From an uncultured Clostridia bacterium (GTDB lineage Bacteria; Bacillota; Clostridia; Christensenellales; Borkfalkiaceae): a stretch of 64,000 bases of DNA. The stretch is from positions 1 to 64,000 of the forward strand of contig CALDOZ010000030.1 in the NCBI GenBank assembly GCA_937912025.1. The letters run 5' to 3'. Shown piece by piece: positions 9,422 to 18,781 of the stretch. A program made the translations under genes and the position numbers. Every line of letters begins with the position of its first letter. Position 1 is the first letter of the stretch. The notes beneath the pieces are model-generated. The model saw only the letters and a list, made by a program, of their open reading frames with translations. It was not told the origin of the DNA and searched no databases.

Positions 9422-10858
9422 TTAAGCGACGTTTTCACTTTGTTTATCATTGCAAATAGTTTGTTCAGTTTTAACGATGCGGAATTTTTCAAGTTTAACG
9501 CTTTTATAATAAATAAGTAAACCTATCGCGCAACACACCCAACCAACTGGGTAACTAAGTCCTATAGGAATAGGATCGTTTGAAATGAAATTAGACGTTA
9601 CAAATAAGTATATTTGCCTTATAACGATAAACGAAGTAAGCATAAATATCATTGGGGTTTTAGAGTTGCCCGCACCCCTTAACGCAGCGGTAAACACTTG
9701 ATTTACAGTGCAACAAACGTAAAAAGGCGTAAGATATCTTAAAAATAACGTTGAATACTCTATAACGTTGCCATCTTTATTAAACATCCAAGATATTTGA
9801 GGGGCAAATATCATAATAGGAATAATTAATAGCACCGTTGATATAAGCGCTATTAAAAACGCTAAGTTAGTGCCTTTTTTAGCGCGCTTGACGTCTCCAA
9901 CACCTAAATTTTGTCCAACAAAAGTAGATACCGAAAGGGCTATAGATTGCATTGGTAAAAATATTATTTGGTCCACCTTTGAATAAGTAGTCCAACCCGA
10001 TAACGCGTAAGTAGTGTTGCCGTTCACGTTGCTAATATACGACATTACGAACATATTTGAAAACGCCGTAAGCGCCATTTGAATAGCGGCGGGAGTTCCA
10101 AGTTTAAAAATGCTAAACAGCGAACTTTTATCAAACTTCAAACTTTTAATGTCGATTTTGACGCAAGTGGTTGTAAAAAATAACGTAATAAGCGTTAGTA
10201 TTGCAGACACGCCTTGCGCAATTATCGTTGCAAGCGCTACGCCCTCAACACCCATATCAAATGAAAACACGAACACAACGTCTAAAACGATGTTTATTAC
10301 CGCCGATACTACAAGATAATAAAACGGACGTTTAGAGTCACCAATCGCTCTTAAAATTCCCGAGCCCATATTATATATGAGTAAGCCCGAAACACCTAAA
10401 AAATATATTGATAAATATTTTTGAGCGTGTGGATATATTGCTTCTCCGCCCTCTTTTGAATTTAAGATAATATTTAAAAATAGTGGAATTGTAACCAAGC
10501 CTATTACCGTAAACACAACGCAAAGAACTAACGTTAGTAGTATAGCGGTATGAGTAGCCTTTTTCACTTCTTGATAATTTTTAGCGCCGTAGTTTTGAGA
10601 TATAACTACGCCTACGCCACTAGATAGCCCCATAAACGTTCCTATTAAAATGTTTATAATAGGAGCAACACTTCCTACCGCTGCGTACGCTTCGTTAACG
10701 CCCGTTTGACCAATAACGTAAGTATCTACCATGTTATAAAGTTGTTGAAATAAATTACCAAGCAAAAGTGGGATAGCAAAAACTATAATGTTTTTTACGA
10801 TGCTACCCGTTGTCATATCAATATTACTTTTTTTAAGCGATATTGCCCCTGCTGACAT
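9422..10858 (-). CDS. MATE-family multidrug/cation antiporter
   Basis: A 478-residue integral membrane protein with about 12 hydrophobic helices and the MATE N-terminal signature (IPLLLGNLFQQLYNMVDTYV near residue 29). A second half-repeat starts near residue 255 (GTPAAIQMALTAFSNMFV). Family members export drugs or organic cations in exchange for Na+ or H+ across the cytoplasmic membrane. The length is normal. Ribosome binding site AAAGGAG lies before the ATG. A hairpin terminator upstream separates it from the cardiolipin synthase gene. The substrate cannot be predicted. Confidence 0.92.
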   Translation of the reverse strand: MSAGAISLKKSNIDMTTGSIVKNIIVFAIPLLLGNLFQQLYNMVDTYVIGQTGVNEAYAAVGSVAPIINILIGTFMGLSSGVGVVISQNYGAKNYQEVKKATHTAILLTLVLCVVFTVIGLVTIPLFLNIILNSKEGGEAIYPHAQKYLSIYFLGVSGLLIYNMGSGILRAIGDSKRPFYYLVVSAVINIVLDVVFVFSFDMGVEGVALATIIAQGVSAILTLITLFFTTTCVKIDIKSLKFDKSSLFSIFKLGTPAAIQMALTAFSNMFVMSYISNVNGNTTYALSGWTTYSKVDQIIFLPMQSIALSVSTFVGQNLGVGDVKRAKKGTNLAFLIALISTVLLIIPIMIFAPQISWMFNKDGNVIEYSTLFLRYLTPFYVCCTVNQVFTAALRGAGNSKTPMIFMLTSFIVIRQIYLFVTSNFISNDPIPIGLSYPVGWVCCAIGLLIYYKSVKLEKFRIVKTEQTICNDKQSENVA

Positions 10859-10949
10859 AATTTTAACTCCTTTACACCGTTTAATTTTAACACACTATAA
10901 AACAAATTTCTACTGTTTATCTAAATTTAATTAATTAAATTTAAAAAAT

Positions 10950-10984
10950 AACCGTATTAACGCAAATTTTACGTTAATACGGTT
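10950..10984. terminator. Terminator after cardiolipin synthase
   Basis: Perfect 13-bp stem AACCGTATTAACG (10950-10962) / CGTTAATACGGTT (10972-10984), followed on the minus strand by ATTTTTT. It lies 8 bases beyond the stop of the minus-strand gene. Confidence 0.85.
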
Positions 10985-10992
10985 GAATTCTA

Positions 10993-12531
10993 TTAAAATA
11001 ACGGAGAAAAAATATTAAGTATATTTTTTAGTAACTTACTAAACGCGTTTTGTTTAGCCATTTCTTTAGTTATAATTTTACATTCGTTATTGCAAGTGTT
11101 TTCAAAATCATTTTTAATTTTAATTACGCAATCGTTATTACAAGTTAATACGGCGCATTCAAAATGATGAACGAGCGAGCGGTAATCTAAATTGATTGAG
11201 CCTACTATGCCAACGTCGTCGCTTACAAACGTTTTAGAATGAATAAACCCTCCTTTATATTCGTAAATTTTCACCCCGTGCCTTATAAGTCTTTCGTAGT
11301 TTGAACGAGTCATTAGGCTTATTATTTTCTTGTCGGGTATTTCAGGAAGTATTAGTCTTACGTCAACGCCCCTTTGAGATGCGTTTTTTAGCGCGTCGAT
11401 TATGTTATTATCAACTACTAAATAAGGCGAAGTTATATACAAATAATCAACCGCTTTATTTATTACGTTAAGGTACGCGTTTTCCGCAATGTGCTCTTTA
11501 AAAACGGGGGCTGGTCCGTCCATATACGGCAAAACATAACCGTAATTATTATAAATTTGGTGGCTTTTTTCTAAGAATTTTTCAACTTCTAACTTGCTTT
11601 TGCTCGCGACGTTATAAAGTTGACAAAACATCTTTACTAAACTATCTACAGCACCGCCTTTAAGTATAACGGCGCAGTCTTTCCATCTTCCAAACGGCTT
11701 TTTAACGTTTATATATTCGTCGGCAATATTTATACCGCCAACAAATCCAACTTCGCCGTCAACAACTATTATTTTTCTATGGTCGCGGTTGTTATGGATT
11801 ATTGAAACTATAGGTCTAAACGGATTAAACTTTACGCATTTTATGCCTTCTTTTTCAAGTTCGATATAATAATTTTTATCAAGGCGTGGCATTGAACCAA
11901 CGTCATCGTACATAACGTAAACTTCAACACCTTCACCTACTTTTTGGCGTAAAATGTCGTGAATTTCATTCCACATTACACCTTCCTCAATAATAAAGCA
12001 TTCTATAAAAATATACTTTTTTGCTAGTGAAAGTTGCTGTTTTACGCTTTCAAAATACCTTTCGCCTGACGGTAAAAAATCTATAAAACTATCGTTATAT
12101 ACTGAAAGCGAGCATACGCTAGTTAAATACTTCATTTGCCCGTATTTTTGTCCGTCAATCTCTTTAACTTCGTTTAAAATTGCTTGCGTTTTATTCTCGT
12201 CGTTATAATTATTTTCAAAAACGCTGTTGAGTTTTTTAACGTATCCCCTACTAAGTTTTAAGTTGCCGAACGTAAAATATATTACAACGGCTAAAACGGG
12301 AAAGGTGCAAAATAAAATTACCCAAGGTATTTTGTATACGGACGCCTGGTCTCTATTAACAATAAACAAAAACATTATCGCCCCGATTATTGATGAAATT
12401 ACGTATAGTAAAGTGTGTTGCTCGTTTAACTTAAAAAATATTACCCATAAAATAATTGCTTGTATTATTATACTTAACGCTAAAATTATAAATCTTGAAA
12501 CTCTATGCGCAACGCGTGACTTTCTTTTCAT
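10993..12531 (-). CDS. cls: Cardiolipin synthase (phospholipase D family)
   Basis: A 512-residue membrane enzyme. Two or three N-terminal helices (residues 10-85) are followed by two phospholipase D half-sites, each with an HxKx4D motif: HNNRDHRKIIVVDG near residue 247 and HSKTFVSDDVG near residue 426. This architecture condenses two phosphatidylglycerol molecules into cardiolipin and glycerol at the inner face of the membrane. The length is standard for bacterial Cls. It is transcribed alone: a terminator follows it and about 285 bases of AT-rich DNA separate it from the aldo/keto reductase. Confidence 0.93.
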   Translation of the reverse strand: MKRKSRVAHRVSRFIILALSIIIQAIILWVIFFKLNEQHTLLYVISSIIGAIMFLFIVNRDQASVYKIPWVILFCTFPVLAVVIYFTFGNLKLSRGYVKKLNSVFENNYNDENKTQAILNEVKEIDGQKYGQMKYLTSVCSLSVYNDSFIDFLPSGERYFESVKQQLSLAKKYIFIECFIIEEGVMWNEIHDILRQKVGEGVEVYVMYDDVGSMPRLDKNYYIELEKEGIKCVKFNPFRPIVSIIHNNRDHRKIIVVDGEVGFVGGINIADEYINVKKPFGRWKDCAVILKGGAVDSLVKMFCQLYNVASKSKLEVEKFLEKSHQIYNNYGYVLPYMDGPAPVFKEHIAENAYLNVINKAVDYLYITSPYLVVDNNIIDALKNASQRGVDVRLILPEIPDKKIISLMTRSNYERLIRHGVKIYEYKGGFIHSKTFVSDDVGIVGSINLDYRSLVHHFECAVLTCNNDCVIKIKNDFENTCNNECKIITKEMAKQNAFSKLLKNILNIFSPLF

Positions 12532-12695
12532 AAACTTTATTTCTCACTTTAATTTAATTGTATTTACTTTATATATAATACATTATTTACGTTAATAAAA
12601 CATTTTAATACTGTTAAAGTTTTGTGAAATTTTTTTACTGCAATTAGCGCTGTATATTTTAAACAACGCGCAATTTACTTAAATTATAATCAAAA

Positions 12696-12764
12696 CTTAT
12701 TTTTTAATACTCCCTAACTAATTTAGACTATAAGCATTGCTTATTTTTTAATACCGCCCAACTA
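12696..12764. repeat. Direct repeat of about 25 bp
   Basis: CTTATTTTTTAATAC followed by tcCCtAACTAA starts at 12696. The same 15 bases followed by cgCCcAACTAA start at 12740, a 44-base offset. The repeat lies between cls and the aldo/keto reductase gene. Meaning unknown. Confidence 0.6.
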
Positions 12765-12767
12765 AAA

Positions 12768-12796
12768 ACTCACCACTTAAAAATTAAGTAGTGAGT
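12768..12796. terminator. Terminator of the aldo/keto reductase gene
   Basis: ACTCACCACTTAA / TTAAGTAGTGAGT, a 13-bp stem with one wobble and a 3-base loop, followed on the minus strand by TTTTTA. It ends 20 bases past the stop codon. Confidence 0.8.
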
Positions 12797-12816
12797 GTTA
12801 GTTTTTATTATATATT

Positions 12817-13659
12817 TTACCAAGTCATTGCTTGCTCAGTTCTCGTAGGATTTTCAGGATTTCCACCTATAGGCGTGTTTTTATTTAATAAATTAAGCTG
12901 TTCTATCTCGCTACTCGATAACGAAAAATCAAAAATATCGATGTTTTCTTTTATGCGCGAAAGGGTTGTGGACTTAGGTATTACTATAACGCCTTTTTCA
13001 ATTAGATGTCGAAGCAATATTTGCGCCGGAGTCTTGCCGTATTTAGTAGCAAGTTTTAAAACGATAGGCTCGTCAAACATTCCGCTTTGAGCGCCCCTAC
13101 CAAGCGGAGAATAACTTTCGTGCGCTATGCCGTATTTATCAAGATATTCCCTTTCTAACGGGCGTTGACAATACAAATTGGTTTCTATTTGATTAACGTG
13201 CGGAACTATTTTGTTAAAGCGAATAAGGTCGATAAATCTATCGGGATTAAAGTTTGAAACACCTATTGCTCTAACCTTTTTTTCTTCATACAACTTTTCA
13301 AGTGCGCGGTAAGCGTTATAATAATTACCATACGGCCAATGTAGCAATACTAAGTCTAAATATTCAAGTCCAAGTTTTTCAAGACTTTTAATAACGGAAT
13401 TATAAGGGTCGTCACCCTCAAAATTCTTAAACCAAATTTTTGTAGTTATGAATAATTCTTGACGAGGAACGCCACATTTTTTTAACGCTTTACCAATAAA
13501 TTCTTCGTTTCCGTAGGCTTGAGCTGTATCAATATGCCTATAACCTAAATTTATAGCGTCTAAAACGCATTTTTCGCATTCTTCAGCATTATTTACCTTG
13601 AACGAACCGTAACCTATAATTGGCATTTTAACGCCGTTACTTAAAGTTATTGTTTTCAT
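12817..13659 (-). CDS. Aldo/keto reductase
   Basis: A 280-residue NAD(P)H-dependent carbonyl reductase of the AKR superfamily. The family tetrad is visible: Asp in HIDTAQAYGNE, Tyr in the same segment, Lys in FITTKIW and His in LLHWPYG. The cofactor-binding IPKSTTLSRI is near residue 227. I place the start at the ATG at 13659 (MKTITLSNGVKMP), because a GGAG ribosome binding site sits 8 bases before it and family homology begins there. An in-frame upstream ATG at 13728 has no such support. The substrate is unknown. It is monocistronic with its own terminator. Confidence 0.92.
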   Translation of the reverse strand: MKTITLSNGVKMPIIGYGSFKVNNAEECEKCVLDAINLGYRHIDTAQAYGNEEFIGKALKKCGVPRQELFITTKIWFKNFEGDDPYNSVIKSLEKLGLEYLDLVLLHWPYGNYYNAYRALEKLYEEKKVRAIGVSNFNPDRFIDLIRFNKIVPHVNQIETNLYCQRPLEREYLDKYGIAHESYSPLGRGAQSGMFDEPIVLKLATKYGKTPAQILLRHLIEKGVIVIPKSTTLSRIKENIDIFDFSLSSSEIEQLNLLNKNTPIGGNPENPTRTEQAMTW

Positions 13660-13876
13660 ATATTCTCCATTTTTTAAGCGTTTATTTTTTGTTAAGTATA
13701 TTGTATCGTAAATTTTTAAAACTTTCAATATAAATATTAAATTGTAATAAAATTTTTTTATTTTTGAAAAAAGTGAATAAATTAAGAGTAAGCGATAATA
13801 AAATTAGAAAAATTAAGCGCTTTAAACGTTAATGCGAAAAAAGTTAAAAAAATCGGTTTTTATTGGCTTAAAGTGT

Positions 13877-13906
13877 TTGACAAAACCACTTTGTTAGTGA
13901 TAAAAT
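13877..13906 (+). promoter_or_regulatory. Promoter of tRNA-Leu
   Basis: TTGACA at 13877-13882, 18-base spacer, TAAAAT at 13901-13906. The tRNA begins 14 bases later. Confidence 0.75.
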
Positions 13907-13919
13907 ACTATAGAATTAA

Positions 13920-14006
13920 GCCGCTGTGGCGGAACAGGCAGACGCAAGGGACTTAAAATCCCTCGGTGTAACAGCCGTGCCGGTTCAAATCCGGCCAGCG
14001 GCACCA
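13920..14006 (+). tRNA. tRNA-Leu(TAA)
   Basis: An 87-base class II tRNA with a long variable arm. The acceptor stem GCCGCTG pairs with CAGCGGC, the anticodon loop is CTTAAAA (anticodon TAA), the T-arm contains GGTTCAAATCC and CCA is encoded. It has its own promoter and terminator. tRNA-Leu genes are common integration sites, and a defence-like island begins about 500 bases downstream. Confidence 0.97.
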
Positions 14007-14010
14007 AAAA

Positions 14011-14042
14011 ACCATCAAGTCTAATTGACTTGATGGTTTTTT
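14011..14042 (+). terminator. Terminator of tRNA-Leu
   Basis: ACCATCAAGT / ACTTGATGGT, a 10-bp perfect stem with a 7-base loop and a TTTTT tail, 5 bases after the tRNA CCA. Confidence 0.9.
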
Positions 14043-14054
14043 AATATTCTAAGC

Positions 14055-14102
14055 AACTGCGAAGTTAAAACCTCTTGTAAACAAGTTTTAAACTTTGCAG
14101 TT
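14055..14102. other. Long near-perfect hairpin downstream of tRNA-Leu
   Basis: AACTGCGAAGTTAAAAC and GTTTTAAACTTTGCAGTT form about 17 paired positions around a 13-base loop, followed by TTTTGTAATTTT. It could be a second terminator or the relic end of a mobile element. Confidence 0.5.
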
Positions 14103-14534
14103 TTGTAATTTTAAAGTATTAACATATATTTTGAATTGTTAGATAATCGAAAAATCAATAGTTTCTTATCATTCCCAGCGTAATTCATATTCATAATATA
14201 CCCTTAGGAGGTAAGCCATAGAATCAACGCTTAATTTTTTATTTGATTTTGCGAACATATTATTCGTTTTATCAAAGCATATTTTTCGTCTTTGCACGAG
14301 ATTTTTGTAGCGTGAAATAAAATTTGTAATATGTCTATTCTATTTCTATTCTAACGCGATTTTTTAAAAATACACATTTGTTTTCACTCTCGTTGAGAAT
14401 CAATCTCGTATTAACCCGCCGCCTATTCCGCAAGTTTAATAGAATAAGGAATTGGTAGAGTCAATAAAAAACGTTATTTTTTTAGTTGCTTCTTTACACA
14501 ACATGATATTTGAAATTAACCCACGTTAATTGTT
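14103..14534. other. Intergenic stretch with a possible coding relic
   Basis: About 430 bases between the tRNA and the NurA-like gene with no intact gene. On the minus strand 14339-14169 is open for 56 codons and ends FAKSNKKLSVDSMAYLLRVY and then YEYELRWE before a TGA. The amino-acid make-up looks protein-like and there is no start codon or ribosome binding site of its own, so it may be the tail of a lost island gene. I do not recognise the family. The rest is AT-rich with no clear signal. Confidence 0.3.
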
Positions 14535-15914
14535 TCAAACATGCATCTTCGTTAACAAATCTAAAACCGTTGCCCCTGGCTCAAGGCTGATAGCCGTGTA
14601 CTTTTCAGAGAGAACAACTGGGACTATTTTTCCTTCACTTAAATCACAATCAAATTCATCTATTACTTTAATGGCAAAAGATAAAATTTTACTATAATAT
14701 TCTACCTTGCTTTTTTCAGTTTTAAAAACTTCTTTATTGTTTTTATTCGGGAAAGGATATGGTAAATCGAAAACAAATGCTTTTCCTTTTTTAGATTTGT
14801 AAATAAAATCTTGTCCGTAATAAGTTTCCGCTCCAAACGTTGTGCTTGATGCAACACGGTTAAAATCAATGTACTTATCTCTAAAATCATCTGTAACACA
14901 CATTAAAGTTGAATTTTTAAGATTATTTTTAATCTTATCAACAAAATTATATATGTTTCCATTATTTACTAGTCCAATTATACACAAAGGACGCTTCCCT
15001 TTTTCTAACAACGTCTGGTTAATATCATATATAATCTTCATCATGCTTGCATATATCCAAGCTGGTTGCCCTGCAATAGATAAGGTTCCATTAATAATCA
15101 AAACCATATTTTCAAAAATTGTCAAGTAAGTGTCTTTATTCGACTCTTTTATCGTACGTAAAAGATGAGCTAAATAAATATGTTTTAAAGCGACTTTAAG
15201 TCTACCCAAAGCGGCTTGATTAGAAATACCGTCTTCTTGCACTGCCTCATATATTCTTAAACAATCTGTTGTATAAACATAAGAGTCACAATGTGGACAA
15301 AGTTGTTTTTCTTTTATATTAAAAATAGGGATATTTTCTTTTCCACACGTAGGACATTTATGTAAGAAAATTTTTTCTTCGTCACAGTTCTCTCTAAGCG
15401 AAGCAAGCCAAAACAACGTTTCTTTTAAAGTGTACTCTTTATCACCACTTTTCGTTTTTATCGAATCAAAGAAATCTTCTAACGCTAGACGAAAACTATC
15501 TTTTGCCGACAATTGCTTTTTATATGAAACATTACTGCATGGTAAAACAGCCATTATTTCCTCTTTCTCTTTTGTTATCTTCGCTATTTTGAACGGGTCC
15601 ACAAAATGATTATTAGAAACGTAACTATATTGGCTCTTTTGTAATAATGAGCTAGCCACCTTAACATAGCCCACATTAGTATAAGGTAACTCTTTTCGAA
15701 TAGAAGATTCGTACAAATCGCTATCAATTGATATTATGTTATTAGGAAGTTCCACATCATTATAGTCAACCGATATAAATTCACTTAAAATTTCTTCAAT
15801 TTCAGAATCGCTTGGTTCTCTTAAATAATCACACGCGCTAAGGAAATCATTAACATCAGGATTATCAATTATTCTAAAATATGAAGATGTGTCTAAGTAA
15901 TTATTTTTAGACAT
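14535..15914 (-). CDS. NurA-like nuclease with zinc ribbon, partner of HerA
   Basis: A 459-residue protein with a NurA-like segment (IINGTLSIAGQPAWI), the usual partner of HerA in resecting DNA ends or in defence systems. A four-cysteine zinc ribbon, CPTCG...CPHC, lies mid-protein. In classical NurA the motif begins with a catalytic Asp (DG). Here the matching residue reads Asn (NGTL), so metal binding may be altered or my alignment may be off by a strand. I place the start at the ATG at 15914 (MSKNNYLDTSS), which overlaps the HerA stop codon by 8 bases behind a GGAG, as in translational coupling. It is last in the AlbA_2-Dam-HerA-NurA operon. Confidence 0.68.
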   Translation of the reverse strand: MSKNNYLDTSSYFRIIDNPDVNDFLSACDYLREPSDSEIEEILSEFISVDYNDVELPNNIISIDSDLYESSIRKELPYTNVGYVKVASSLLQKSQYSYVSNNHFVDPFKIAKITKEKEEIMAVLPCSNVSYKKQLSAKDSFRLALEDFFDSIKTKSGDKEYTLKETLFWLASLRENCDEEKIFLHKCPTCGKENIPIFNIKEKQLCPHCDSYVYTTDCLRIYEAVQEDGISNQAALGRLKVALKHIYLAHLLRTIKESNKDTYLTIFENMVLIINGTLSIAGQPAWIYASMMKIIYDINQTLLEKGKRPLCIIGLVNNGNIYNFVDKIKNNLKNSTLMCVTDDFRDKYIDFNRVASSTTFGAETYYGQDFIYKSKKGKAFVFDLPYPFPNKNNKEVFKTEKSKVEYYSKILSFAIKVIDEFDCDLSEGKIVPVVLSEKYTAISLEPGATVLDLLTKMHV

Positions 15915-17874
15915 TCGACTTTCTCTCCTCAATAATTGCTTTCGGGTCAAATTTATCTATTTGTATAGGTATTACAAACGGACTAGACAATGTTTTTACT
16001 CTTGAAAAACCAACATCTTGACTTCTTAATAATGACTGTTTAAAATCAGCAAAGTCATAGAATTTAGATAATTCCGCCATTTCCTTTTCACTATTCAAAT
16101 GAGAAACAAACCAGTTTTCTGTATTAGCCAAAATATTTGAATGCACAGAAGAAACTTCTTGGGTAGAATAAACTAATGCTATTTTATATTTTGCGCCTTC
16201 TTTTGCTAGTCTTGGCCACGTATCAGTAATTTCCATGTTCTTGCCTATTAAGTTGTGAGCTTCTTCTATGTAGAAAACTATATTTGAAGGTTCTTCTCCA
16301 TCAGTAAACTTTTTCATTGACTGATTAAATATATATGAAGCAATTTTCTTGCTTAATCTTTCTCTTAATGTTGCGTTACCGACAGATAAATCTATTATGA
16401 TTATTTTACCTTCGCAAAGATGTTGATATATTTCGTTCGCAACTTCGTCTATTCTATCTGGAGTATGATAATTTTGCGCCTCTACTATTAATTTATAACC
16501 ATTCATAAAGGCGTCATTATCATTTTTACGGCATAACATATTTAATAAGACTTTACATTCTTCAGTTATCCAATCTTGAACATCAGGATTATCTTTATTT
16601 TTCCTTAAATGTTCAAACCATAATTGCGCTTGCTTCAATGAAATACCATCTTTAGGATTAAACGGATATGGGATTTCTTTATCTACAATGTTTCTTACCT
16701 TTTCATTAGCTTCAAACTTCACCTTGTAATTGTCCGCAGGCTTAAATCCAGCGGCAAACAATATCGTTTTATACAAAGCTATTTTTCTTTCCCATTTTTT
16801 TATTTCATTAATTTCATCTGGTTTATCAAAAGATAAATTCATAAACTGTTGAACATCCGCAGCTTTTGAACCACCATCTTTTAAAAACTCACATATAACA
16901 GAATAGCCTTCTTCTATTTGCTCATAAAAGTTATTCAATAACGGATTAAATCCTGGCGTGTTGACCATTCTATATCTAATACATTCACCCTCATATAAAT
17001 CCGCAATTGACCCATCGTCTTGCTTATTTGCATTTGCATATTCACCGTTAATATCAAAAATAATTTGTCCGATTTTCAACCCACACTTATCCGTTATTTT
17101 TTTTACGACAGACACTGTTTGTTTTATCATGTTTGATTTACCGGTTCTAGTCATACCAAGAACCGCAGTTCTCCGCGCTAAAAAATCCGATGGTTGTATC
17201 ATAAAAGGAACCAAATCTTTTGGATTATTGCGATTTAATCTGTCAGTTGACGTATATCTAACTGTACCAATTTTAAATGGTTCTACTTCTTCAGTTATTC
17301 CGAGTTTAATAAACTCGCTTTTTGCCTTAGCTGCTCTCATTGGGTCAACATAGTTAACTATTGCCTTTAATGCATCTCCTTTAGGCATAAAAACATTCAA
17401 TTTAGTTGACATATAAAAAGTTTCAATATCGCTACCAAGAACGAGATTATCATTTCTCATATAGAAAGTTCCTACAACTCTACAAACTAATCCTCCAAAT
17501 TGAACCTTGTTTTTAGTAAGCGGGTCATATTCTTTATTACCCGACGTATCAAAAGGTTCTTCTTGGTTTTGAAAATTGTCAATTTTCATTTTTATCATAT
17601 CGTCATCCTGGGGCAATTTAGATGAACCCGTAACCCTTAACAAAATTACTTGTTTATCAATATCCCTTATGTCACCATAATTTTTAGGATTAAATGGCGT
17701 TGCTAATAAAAAAGAATTATGTGGTATACCGTTAACTATTTCTTTCCATATATCGTTTGTCATTACCAATGCTTTTTCATAGTCAATATTATAAACCCAA
17801 CCGACAAAGTTCTCTTCTTGTATTAGCTGAGATAATTTATCATTTCCGTTCAACTTTGAAATAATGCTTTCCAT
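15907..17874 (-). CDS. herA: HerA-type hexameric DNA translocase (DUF87)
   Basis: A 655-residue FtsK/HerA-superfamily ATPase. The N-terminal HAS-barrel region is followed by Walker A GMTRTGKS at residues 240-247, Walker B IIFDINGEYA near 271-280, a second acidic motif FYIEEAHNLIG near residue 540 and a C-terminal arm. HerA hexamers pump DNA into bound NurA nuclease in archaea, and HerA is paired with other nucleases in bacterial defence. It lies 12 bases after the Dam methylase and overlaps the NurA-like gene, so the three are made together. Self/non-self choice through methylation is a reasonable inference, not shown here. Confidence 0.9.
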   Translation of the reverse strand: MESIISKLNGNDKLSQLIQEENFVGWVYNIDYEKALVMTNDIWKEIVNGIPHNSFLLATPFNPKNYGDIRDIDKQVILLRVTGSSKLPQDDDMIKMKIDNFQNQEEPFDTSGNKEYDPLTKNKVQFGGLVCRVVGTFYMRNDNLVLGSDIETFYMSTKLNVFMPKGDALKAIVNYVDPMRAAKAKSEFIKLGITEEVEPFKIGTVRYTSTDRLNRNNPKDLVPFMIQPSDFLARRTAVLGMTRTGKSNMIKQTVSVVKKITDKCGLKIGQIIFDINGEYANANKQDDGSIADLYEGECIRYRMVNTPGFNPLLNNFYEQIEEGYSVICEFLKDGGSKAADVQQFMNLSFDKPDEINEIKKWERKIALYKTILFAAGFKPADNYKVKFEANEKVRNIVDKEIPYPFNPKDGISLKQAQLWFEHLRKNKDNPDVQDWITEECKVLLNMLCRKNDNDAFMNGYKLIVEAQNYHTPDRIDEVANEIYQHLCEGKIIIIDLSVGNATLRERLSKKIASYIFNQSMKKFTDGEEPSNIVFYIEEAHNLIGKNMEITDTWPRLAKEGAKYKIALVYSTQEVSSVHSNILANTENWFVSHLNSEKEMAELSKFYDFADFKQSLLRSQDVGFSRVKTLSSPFVIPIQIDKFDPKAIIEERKSNV

Positions 17875-17886
17875 CTTTTACCTCTT

Positions 17887-18747
17887 TTATCTAATTTGTA
17901 TTTTTAATTTGTCCTGTTCTTCAGAAGTTAACCATAAATCTCTACTGAGCACAATAATTTCTGAGTTTTTGCCTTTATTTGCAAGGCTATAATTTAAATC
18001 GTATACTTTTTGTTCTCTATCCTTGTATATAGATTTTACTTCTTCCACGTTATCGTAAGTAACCATCCAATCTATTTTAATTTTCTTTATTAATTTTGCC
18101 AAAGCCTCATGATCTTCCGGACTGAAAAAATTAATATAAAGCTCGTGCCCCTTTTTAAAATATGGAGGGTCAAAATATACAAACGCGTTTCTTTTATATT
18201 TTGGCAATACACTTTTCATAAAATCTTTTATTTCTAAATTGAATAAACTTATTTTATCCTTATATTGACCAATACGCTCTATTCTTTTTATTAAATTTTC
18301 CTTATTAAATCTAGCATCTATCAAATAGTTCCCTGTTTGGTTATAACCACCTATCGGCCCTGCTTTTAAAATGCCTGACCTATTCGTTCGGTTTAAAAAG
18401 AATGTCGCGAAACCTAATTCAAGCAACTTATTAGAATCCTTATTAAGAAAAATTTCTTTTTGTTTATACCATTCTTCTATAGTAACTTGTGTTTTCTTGA
18501 TTAGCTCTATAAATTCATCTGTATGATTTAATATAGAGTGCCAAAACGCATAAATCGTTATATCCATATCGTTTATAACTATATGTTTAACTTTATCACT
18601 TAATAAAAGAGCTAATGCGACACCGCATCCACCTGCAAATGGTTCAATATATATACCATTTTCTATTTCGGCTTTTTTCATTATCGCATTAACTAAAGGA
18701 GCTATCTTTGTTTTTCCCCCTGGATAACGCAATGGTGAATAATTCAT
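17887..18747 (-). CDS. Dam-type DNA adenine N6-methyltransferase
   Basis: A 286-residue alpha-class adenine methyltransferase. SAM-binding motif I is LRYPGGKTKIAP at the N-terminus, and catalytic motif IV is DPPYF in FVYFDPPYFKKGHE. The layout matches the Dam/DpnM family, whose usual target is GATC, but the target here cannot be read. The start at 18747 (MNYSPLRYPGGK) is chosen because GAGGT lies 7 bases before it and the family begins this way. An upstream in-frame ATG at 18771 is less likely. No cognate restriction endonuclease of classical type is adjacent. The next genes are HerA and NurA, suggesting the methylase marks host DNA for that pair. Confidence 0.92.
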   Translation of the reverse strand: MNYSPLRYPGGKTKIAPLVNAIMKKAEIENGIYIEPFAGGCGVALALLLSDKVKHIVINDMDITIYAFWHSILNHTDEFIELIKKTQVTIEEWYKQKEIFLNKDSNKLLELGFATFFLNRTNRSGILKAGPIGGYNQTGNYLIDARFNKENLIKRIERIGQYKDKISLFNLEIKDFMKSVLPKYKRNAFVYFDPPYFKKGHELYINFFSPEDHEALAKLIKKIKIDWMVTYDNVEEVKSIYKDREQKVYDLNYSLANKGKNSEIIVLSRDLWLTSEEQDKLKIQIR

Positions 18748-18781
18748 AAAACGTACCTCTTTTTTCATCATCCAAATTCTC

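Noticed and set aside
13920..14102. Attachment site of the defence island in tRNA-Leu
   Set aside because: No second copy of the tRNA-Leu 3' end was found further along, so integration at this tRNA is not supported by a direct repeat.
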